Notes under the pieces: generated by a model
Database searches by the model: none
The model's input: the letters and a program-made list of their open reading frames with translations, nothing else
What the model was told of the DNA's origin: nothing
Position numbers and translations under genes: made by a program
Shown here: one piece after another, positions 7,049 to 12,195 of the stretch
Position numbering within the stretch: position 1 is the first letter of the stretch
Layout of the letters: each line of letters begins with the position of its first letter
Source of the DNA: Archaeoglobus sp. JdFR-24
Lineage (GTDB): Archaea > Halobacteriota > Archaeoglobi > Archaeoglobales > Archaeoglobaceae
Length of the DNA: 19,209 nt
Direction: 5' to 3'
Assembly (NCBI GenBank): GCA_002011215.1
Contig: MTML01000075.1
Coordinates: forward strand, 1-19,209

Positions 7049-7112
7049 CTTGATAAGATATTCTTGATAAGATATTCTTGATAAGATATTCTTGATAAGA
7101 TATTCTTGATAA
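7049..7112. repeat. 14-bp tandem repeat, four full copies plus a partial
   Basis: CTTGATAAGATATT is repeated exactly at 7049, 7063, 7077 and 7091, followed by the partial copy cttgataa from 7105. The period is not a multiple of three, so it is not a coding repeat. Each unit contains a near palindrome (AAGATATTCTT across the junction). The array lies between the 3' ends of the convergent Lrp and prs genes. Confidence 0.95.
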
Positions 7113-7176
7113 AAATAATAACGCCACTGATTTGATTCTGGTCTTCGGTTTTGCAATCCACCTAATTTTAAATTTT

Positions 7177-8055
7177 TTAATATTTCTCAACAGCCTCTGA
7201 AAGCAATCCCGAAACTGAGACGTGGCTTACCGGGCTGAGAACAGTATCGGTTCCAACCACCCCATCAACTCCGGATTGATAAATCAGTTGAAGAGCCTGA
7301 TTCGACAGAACGGGATGGGTGCATATTGCATATATTCTCCTCGCTCCAGCCGATTTCAATGCCTTTACTGCCTGTATGATTGTTCCACCAGTCGATATTA
7401 TATCGTCTACAAGTATAACATCCTTGTTAAGGACGTTTTCTGGAACTGAATCAATTACAACATTTTCAGCATCTATCCTGATTTTTCTCATAAGCGAGAA
7501 TTCAGTGTTGAGTTCCCCGGCAACAATCGATGCCCAGTAGGATGCAACCTGGTCAGCTCCAACAACGTATGGGGAGTCAATTTTGAAATTATCCATAACA
7601 TATTTTGAAAGCAAATGCATTGCAGTAACATTCACAACTTCGAACTGAAAAAGCTCGTTTAAATCATTATGGATGTGAAAATCAACCACATACATTTTTT
7701 TAAGTCCTGCAGCTTTGAAGAGCTTTGCAACTGTTTTGAGGGTTGCCGCTTCTCCCCTTATAAACTTGCGGCTCAGTCTGGAATAGGGAAAATAGGGAAA
7801 AATACCTGATATTTCCCTTGCTCCAAGTTCTTTAAAGGTATCAATGAGAAAGAGCGTTTCAAGAATCAGTTCATCTGGATGGTGGGCAAAAGAGTTGACT
7901 ATCAAAATATCTTTACCACTTACACTTTCAGGTATCCTTACATATTTCTCTCCATCTGGTAGCTTTTCAAGCTCTGCATAACCAAGCTGCATGCCAGTCT
8001 GCTTGGAAATGCTGTACGCAAGAATTCCCCGGGTTCCCGGTATTATAAGCTTCAT
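7177..8055 (-). CDS. prs: Ribose-phosphate pyrophosphokinase (PRPP synthetase)
   Basis: The enzyme transfers pyrophosphate from ATP to ribose 5-phosphate, making PRPP for purine, pyrimidine, histidine and tryptophan synthesis. The 292-residue length fits archaeal PRPP synthetases. Visible features are the N-terminal phosphoribosyltransferase-like half with LPDGEKYVRI (32-41), the flexible catalytic-loop region FPYFPYSRLSRKF with RGEA (86-103), the metal-binding histidine segment VVDFHIH (123-129), and the PRPP-binding loop DVILVDDIISTGGTI (212-226). The KIRID segment (191-195) replaces the KxR motif region. The ATG at 8055 lies about 28 bp after a TATA element (8077-8089), so the mRNA is probably leaderless. 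It is a single gene, convergent with the Lrp gene and followed upstream by the ene-reductase gene on the same strand. Confidence 0.95.
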   Translation of the reverse strand: MKLIIPGTRGILAYSISKQTGMQLGYAELEKLPDGEKYVRIPESVSGKDILIVNSFAHHPDELILETLFLIDTFKELGAREISGIFPYFPYSRLSRKFIRGEAATLKTVAKLFKAAGLKKMYVVDFHIHNDLNELFQFEVVNVTAMHLLSKYVMDNFKIDSPYVVGADQVASYWASIVAGELNTEFSLMRKIRIDAENVVIDSVPENVLNKDVILVDDIISTGGTIIQAVKALKSAGARRIYAICTHPVLSNQALQLIYQSGVDGVVGTDTVLSPVSHVSVSGLLSEAVEKY

Positions 8056-8076
8056 AAACCAAATAAAAGACAGACC

Positions 8077-8089
8077 TTTTTAATTTTTT
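8077..8089 (-). promoter_or_regulatory. TATA box of prs
   Basis: On the minus strand the element reads aaaaaattaaaaa, centred about 28 bp before the ATG at 8055, predicting a leaderless transcript. Confidence 0.5.
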
Positions 8090-8126
8090 CTGAAGTATTG
8101 TAGATTTGTTTTACGGTTCCAAGGGA

Positions 8127-9251
8127 TTATCCATAACAATCCAGTTTTTTGGATGAGATTGACTTCAAACATTTGTTGCACGATTTGCACTCGCTTGCCA
8201 GTTGTTCTTCCCTCATCCACTTTAAGGGGAGATAGGGATCTTTTATCAGAGGTCTTGCCATGGATATGAGATCAGCATGTTCTTTCAGAAGTCGTTCAGA
8301 TACCTCAAGGCTCCTTATCCCTCCAACCGTTATAACAGGAATGCTAACGTTCTCCTTTATTCTTCTGGCAAATTCTGCAAAATACGCTTCTCCACTTTTC
8401 TTTACATTCTGACACACTACATTGTATCTCATATGTATTGATGATTCCCACATACCCCCACTTACCTCAATTGCCTCAAAACCTGCATCATCAAGTAATT
8501 TTGATATTCTTATGGCTTCTTCAATTTCCAGCCCGCCAGGGATGAAATCACTTCCATTCATTTTAACCATAACGGGGATTTTGCTTTTTTTCCTGATACC
8601 ATCAAAGATGTCAAGCAGGATTTTTGCTCTTTCCTTTCCAAACTCATCCCTTCTTCTGTTGGTGTGGGGAGATAAAAACTGGCTGAGCAGGTAACCATGG
8701 GCAGCGTGAAGCTGAACTGCATCAAAGCCAGCTCTATCGGCCCTTAAGGAGGCGTTAACGAAATCATCAATGATGGCATAAATTTCTTCCCGTGTGAGTT
8801 CGCGTGGCATAACGTTTGTTACAGGTTCGAGGATGGCTGATGGGGCTACGGGATCGTCAAAGGGATAGTTCTGCCTTCCCGCATGGGCGAGCTGGACTAC
8901 GATTTTAACATCTATATCTGTATCCATGCCTGTATCTTCTACACTTTCATCAGTTCCATCAAGTCTTCCCGCTTCTTTCACCTCTTCAACCAGCTTTTTA
9001 AGACCTTCAACATGTTCATCCCTGCTTATTCCTGTCATTTTGTGCATTGCCCTCCCTTTCTCATTCACATACATAAAACCAGTTATTATGGTGCCTGAAC
9101 CGCCTTCAGCCAGCCTTTTGTAAAACTCAATGAGATCTTGGGTGACAAAACCATCCTCAGTTGCCATAGCTTCTGCAGTTGCTGATTTTACTATCCTGTT
9201 TCTCATCGCTAAATTTTCGGTTTCAAAAGGTGTGAATGTCAGATACTTCAT
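8127..9251 (-). CDS. NADH:flavin oxidoreductase / ene-reductase (Old Yellow Enzyme type) with 4Fe-4S motif
   Basis: The 374-residue protein is an FMN TIM barrel of the Old Yellow Enzyme family. Key segments are MRNRIVKSATAEAMA (16-30), VVQLAHAGRQ (118-127), VQLHAAHGYLLSQFLSP with TNRRRDEFG (the HxxHxY active-site motif), IPVITVGGIRS and ISMARPLIKDP, the last two being the phosphate-binding end of the barrel. The C-terminus carries C355-x2-C358-x2-C361-x10-C372, matching the 4Fe-4S site of 2,4-dienoyl-CoA reductase and trimethylamine dehydrogenase relatives. Those proteins continue with FAD/NADH domains that are absent here, so an external electron donor is likely. An acidic insertion (about 96-115, GTDESVEDTGMDTDID) before strand KIVVQ is unusual. 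The ATG lies 27 bp after a TATA element (9273-9282). The natural substrate is unknown. Confidence 0.92.
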   Translation of the reverse strand: MKYLTFTPFETENLAMRNRIVKSATAEAMATEDGFVTQDLIEFYKRLAEGGSGTIITGFMYVNEKGRAMHKMTGISRDEHVEGLKKLVEEVKEAGRLDGTDESVEDTGMDTDIDVKIVVQLAHAGRQNYPFDDPVAPSAILEPVTNVMPRELTREEIYAIIDDFVNASLRADRAGFDAVQLHAAHGYLLSQFLSPHTNRRRDEFGKERAKILLDIFDGIRKKSKIPVMVKMNGSDFIPGGLEIEEAIRISKLLDDAGFEAIEVSGGMWESSIHMRYNVVCQNVKKSGEAYFAEFARRIKENVSIPVITVGGIRSLEVSERLLKEHADLISMARPLIKDPYLPLKWMREEQLASECKSCNKCLKSISSKKLDCYG

Positions 9252-9272
9252 ATCGTCAGAGTTTAATTGAAA

Positions 9273-9282
9273 GATTAAATTC
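9273..9282 (-). promoter_or_regulatory. TATA box of the ene-reductase gene
   Basis: The minus strand reads gaatttaatc, centred about 27 bp before the ATG at 9251; a leaderless mRNA is expected. Confidence 0.5.
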
Positions 9283-9550
9283 TTTGTGTTTTTTGATAAA
9301 TTGAACAGTCAATGGATTGCTGGAGACAGATTTAATTGGAGAATTCCGGTAGGCTTATGTGGTGAACTGATGGTTAGTGTATGCATTATTACAAGTTTAA
9401 ATGTTGTATTTTCTGTTTTGTGGGAAATAATAGTTAAATGTTATATATGAAAGCTATATAAATTTGTTTTTCACATATCGAGAAAATTAAAAAGATATTC
9501 TATATTTATCATAAATTGAAAAGAAAATTTTAAATATAATGGATGGTGAG

Positions 9551-9646
9551 ATGAAAAAGCTGGCTATAGTTGCTTTTATACATTTAAGCATACTTTATAT
9601 TTTTAATTATACTATCTATCCTAACTTTACAAGAAGAAGTCAGTAG
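9551..9646 (+). CDS. Possible 31-residue hydrophobic peptide
   Basis: The frame starts MKKLAIVAFIHLSILYIF and ends NFTRRSQ. It looks like a signal peptide or a single membrane helix with a basic start. GGATGGTGAG directly precedes the ATG and could serve as a ribosome site, although the spacing is very short; an in-frame ATG four codons earlier (9539) would remove it. A TATA-like stretch lies near 9490-9505. It may be a true micro-peptide or the 5' relic of a secreted protein gene. Coding evidence is weak. Confidence 0.25.
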   Translation: MKKLAIVAFIHLSILYIFNYTIYPNFTRRSQ

Positions 9647-9665
9647 ATGTTTATTCCAGTCCAGA

Positions 9666-10418
9666 TTATCCCTCATCTGCTCCTACAGTTGAGTTGTTAA
9701 GGTAGATGGGAGAGGGTTTTCGGTAGAATGAATGAATGTCCACAACCTCCTTTTTCTCCAGATCCACAAAAACCCTGTAATCATAACTATAGCTCCTCGG
9801 ATCAGGATTCAATTTGATGAAAACGGTAGGATAGGCATAAGGATAGCATCCTTTATAACAAAACTGATAGGCACTAACCTCAACCCCCTCAACTTCAAAC
9901 TCAAAATCGCCTATATACTTCTTGACCTCTGGATCAGAAAGTGCTATTTTCAAAGCTTCATCTCTCTGCTCCTCAGAAAGAGAAGTGAGATTCAATTCGA
10001 AGTTTATCGCTTCTCCCTGAGCCCTCTTCCTCTCCAGATCTACCGGAATCTTTAGGGTTATCCCGGTAATCCACGGAAGGATTTGCTTCTTCGTCAGGAT
10101 ATAAACCCAGCAGATTCCATGTCCGCGAGTTACGTTTGATATCTCATATCCCTCATCCAGCCACTCTTTAACTTTAGAATCGTTTAAAACGAGGTTAATA
10201 GCCTCTTCTCTATCCTCTCCAGTTAACTCAACCTCCCATCTTGATACATGTGGTAAGGGAGGCTGTGGAGGTGGGAGTTGCGATATTTCAGGCGTAATGT
10301 TATTCTCAGCCCCACCAGAAGGTGCACCCTTATCAACACAGCCTGAGGTGGATAACAGAGCAAGAAATACAAGCAAAATTATCGCCAGAGAAGGAGTTGA
10401 CTTAGGTGTCCTTGGCAT
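9666..10418 (-). CDS. Predicted lipoprotein with duplicated domain
   Basis: I do not recognise a characterised family. The frame is open back to 10490, but a TATA element (10439-10452) lies 27 bp before the ATG at 10418, and starting there places a signal peptide at the N-terminus: MPRTPKSTPSLAIILLVFLA followed by LLSTSGC, a lipobox with C27 as the lipidated residue. After a Pro-rich linker (48-57) come two related units. The first includes VELTGEDREEAINLVLNDSK and VKEWLDEGYEISNV (about 63-96). The second includes LTSLSEEQRDEALKIALSDP and EVKKYIGDFEFEVEGVEV (about 144-181). Each ends in a strand pair with VDLE(R/K) (126-130, 218-222). The protein is probably anchored outside the cytoplasmic membrane. 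It is 250 residues long and a single gene. C187 and C191 (CYKGC) could form a disulfide. Confidence 0.8.
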   Translation of the reverse strand: MPRTPKSTPSLAIILLVFLALLSTSGCVDKGAPSGGAENNITPEISQLPPPQPPLPHVSRWEVELTGEDREEAINLVLNDSKVKEWLDEGYEISNVTRGHGICWVYILTKKQILPWITGITLKIPVDLERKRAQGEAINFELNLTSLSEEQRDEALKIALSDPEVKKYIGDFEFEVEGVEVSAYQFCYKGCYPYAYPTVFIKLNPDPRSYSYDYRVFVDLEKKEVVDIHSFYRKPSPIYLNNSTVGADEG

Positions 10419-10438
10419 ACTGATTTTTTGACAATAAG

Positions 10439-10452
10439 AATTTAAATTTATC
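10439..10452 (-). promoter_or_regulatory. TATA box of the lipoprotein gene
   Basis: The minus strand contains ataaatttaaatt, centred near 10445, 27 bp before the ATG at 10418. It decides the start: the open frame extends upstream through the box itself. Confidence 0.6.
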
Positions 10453-10780
10453 TCTTGCTGTATAGATGAGTTATTATATTTTTGACACATCCAATCTAAA
10501 GTATAATAGTATGATTTAAAAAATTTAAATTTTAAGAATGATTCAAAAAACTTACAACATATAATAAACCTAAAGATTAAAACTCAACCAGCGAGGTGTG
10601 ATAAAACGGATCGTTCAAATGGAAAAGGAATCTACCTTCTATTCCTCGTATTGAGTATTTTATTCGATTTGCATTACTAATAGCTTTCTATGGGATCGGA
10701 ATAGAACTGGCTTAACATCCACCAAAAGAGTTTTTTGAGAAAGAGATGACATGGAAAATGTAACTGCTTAAAGGAACATT

Positions 10781-10915
10781 ATGCTTCGTTACTCAGATGG
10801 GGTGAGGAAATTGTGTGTTATAAGTGTGTATGAGCGCTCATTAAAAGTCTATGTAAAGGATTTTGATGGGAAGGAAATCTATGATTCAAATTGTGCATTT
10901 TCTGTCAGCCCATAG
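10781..10915 (+). CDS. Possible 44-residue protein or gene fragment
   Basis: The frame runs MLRYSDGVRKLCVISVYERS and then LKVYVKDFDGKEIYDSN, ending AFSVSP. The alternating VYVKDFDGKEIY pattern looks like a beta hairpin of a real protein. A weak ribosome site (AAAGGA) lies five bases before the ATG. The stop codon falls in a hairpin at 10910-10929. It converges on the wHTH/Fe-S gene. It could be a small gene or the 3' relic of a longer one. Confidence 0.3.
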   Translation: MLRYSDGVRKLCVISVYERSLKVYVKDFDGKEIYDSNCAFSVSP

Positions 10916-10929
10916 TTATCAGGCTATAA
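10910..10929. repeat. Hairpin over a pair of convergent stop codons
   Basis: ATAG, loop ttatcagg, CTAT. The 20-base stretch matches the IS200-type hairpin at 4431-4450 at 15 of 20 positions, including TCAGGCTAT. It overlaps the minus-strand stop (10924-10926) and the plus-strand stop (10913-10915). It may be a terminator-like structure or an IS end relic. Confidence 0.45.
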
Positions 10930-12033
10930 CAAAGAGTTAGTATCCTTTCCCCTGTCGCTCAAAAGCTTTGAGATGTAAGTTCTGTAATCAGGTGGATCGT
11001 GGATTTCATCCCTCTCTACAAGGCTCAGTGCCTCCATTGGACATGTCGTAACACAGACTCCACAGCCAATGCATCTTTCTCTGTTTATCTGGGCAGCCTC
11101 CTTACTTTTTCTTGTCTTAATTGCATTCATCGGGCAGCGAATCGAGCATATCCCGCATGCGACACACTCATCTCCATCAACCTGAGCATAGTAGTTGGAA
11201 CTTGATATTACGTTCGGATATTTCACCTCGTAGATTGCCCTGAAAAACATGCAGCAATCAGTGCAGCAGTTGCAGATTACATTCACCTTTCCTGAATGAT
11301 TTTCGGTTGTATGTACAAGCCCCTCTTTATTTGCCCTTTCCAGGATTTCTAAAGCCTCTTCAACGCTTATCCTCCTTCCAAACCCATTATTTACAAGGTA
11401 TTTTCCCATAGAACCAAAGCTGAGGCAGTTCTCAAGAGTGTGCCTGCATCCCTTTCCAGCAAGCCTTGCCATAACTCTGCAGGCACAGTGAGCCACGGCA
11501 TGGTAATCTCTGTTTTTAACAAGCTCAACAGCATCCTCATAGGGTAGAATTACTGACTTGTTTGAGATCGCACTTTTCTCCGGTAAAGCTCTCATTATTG
11601 AAGTGCCTCTATCTCCTATCTCATCAAGCCAAGCTTCTTTCCAGTACTCATCCCACAGGGGAGCGAGTTTTTCCTGTCTTGGATCTTTTCCTGGGCCTTT
11701 GAAAAATGGCGTTTCAAACCAGCCTATAACAACAGGCAGAAGTCTATAAATTGTCTTACCTTTTTTCTCAATTTTGAAAACGGTTCCTTTTTTCGCCATT
11801 CTTTCGAGAGTATTCTTTAAATATTCCTCGCTTTCTCCAGTTCTCTGTGAAATGTCCTCGAGTGTAAATGAAATAAATGGAAGTTTTAATGCGAGCTGAA
11901 CCTCGTCCTCATCAAAAAGTACTTTTAAAATCTCCCTTTCGTAACCGCTAAGAGTTTTTGGAACCTGAATCGGAGCTTTGCTTAGTTTTTCTCTGAGTCT
12001 TTCATAAAGTTCTAGATGATGAGAATGGTGCAT
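10924..12033 (-). CDS. wHTH-linked polyferredoxin (4Fe-4S) protein
   Basis: The 369-residue protein joins a DNA-binding-like N-terminus to an iron-sulfur C-terminus. Residues about 30-100 look like a winged helix (TLEDISQRTGESEEYLKNTL, then a wing KKGTVFKIEKKGKTIYRLLP). A conserved middle region has cysteines C183, C185, C196 and C203 (HCACRVMARLAGKGCRHTLE) and a dense cluster C254, C256, C257, C260 and C261. The end is a 2[4Fe-4S] ferredoxin: C290-x2-C-x2-C-x3-C300 P and C321-x2-C-x2-C-x3-C331 P. Similar proteins occur in methanogens, Archaeoglobales and sulfate reducers, annotated only as 4Fe-4S binding proteins. A redox role is safe; redox-sensing DNA binding is an inference. The ATG at 12033 is about 28 bp after a TATA element. 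It is divergent from leuS across 162 bp. Confidence 0.88.
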   Translation of the reverse strand: MHHSHHLELYERLREKLSKAPIQVPKTLSGYEREILKVLFDEDEVQLALKLPFISFTLEDISQRTGESEEYLKNTLERMAKKGTVFKIEKKGKTIYRLLPVVIGWFETPFFKGPGKDPRQEKLAPLWDEYWKEAWLDEIGDRGTSIMRALPEKSAISNKSVILPYEDAVELVKNRDYHAVAHCACRVMARLAGKGCRHTLENCLSFGSMGKYLVNNGFGRRISVEEALEILERANKEGLVHTTENHSGKVNVICNCCTDCCMFFRAIYEVKYPNVISSSNYYAQVDGDECVACGICSIRCPMNAIKTRKSKEAAQINRERCIGCGVCVTTCPMEALSLVERDEIHDPPDYRTYISKLLSDRGKDTNSLL

Positions 12034-12050
12034 AACCGTTGTTGTGCGAT

Positions 12051-12070
12051 TTTAGTTAAAATAACTTATT
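12051..12070 (-). promoter_or_regulatory. TATA region of the wHTH/Fe-S gene
   Basis: On the minus strand the stretch reads aataagttattttaactaaa, centred about 28 bp before the ATG at 12033. It shares the 162-bp divergent interval with the leuS promoter. Confidence 0.5.
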
Positions 12071-12159
12071 GATTTTTTGGATTTTTGAATACTGCTAAAT
12101 ATAAAAGTATATTCTGAATTCTGTAAATTCGGATACGGTTTTGAGATTATACATTAATC

Positions 12160-12174
12160 AAAAATATTTTTAAG
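12160..12174 (+). promoter_or_regulatory. TATA box of leuS
   Basis: The element aaaaatatttttaag is centred about 28 bp before the ATG at 12196, so the leuS mRNA is probably leaderless. Confidence 0.6.
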
Positions 12175-12195
12175 TCATCCAGTTAGCCTGTTTAC

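Larger units (their letters stand above)
9252..9665. other. AT-rich gap of about 410 bp, one marginal small reading frame
   Basis: The left part holds the promoter of the ene-reductase gene (9273-9282). The middle is very AT-rich with TATA-like stretches (about 9430-9540). The only open frame worth noting is at 9551-9646. No RNA gene or repeat was recognised. Confidence 0.5.
10419..10923. other. Gap of about 500 bp with scattered short frames, possibly gene debris
   Basis: Besides the lipoprotein promoter, the plus strand holds two short hydrophobic stretches in different frames (about 10620-10680, IYLLFLVLSILF, and about 10650-10705, RFALLIAFYGIGIELA) and a 44-codon frame at 10781-10915. 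Together they look more like decayed coding sequence than like random AT-rich spacer, but no family is recognisable. Confidence 0.4.

Noticed and set aside
6971..7156. Minus-strand frame with YQEYLIK repeats
   Set aside because: It is a translation of the 14-bp tandem repeat; the period is not a multiple of three, so the apparent protein repeat is not under coding constraint.
8926..9123. Serine-rich plus-strand frame opposite the ene-reductase
   Set aside because: It is the antisense of a well-supported coding region.
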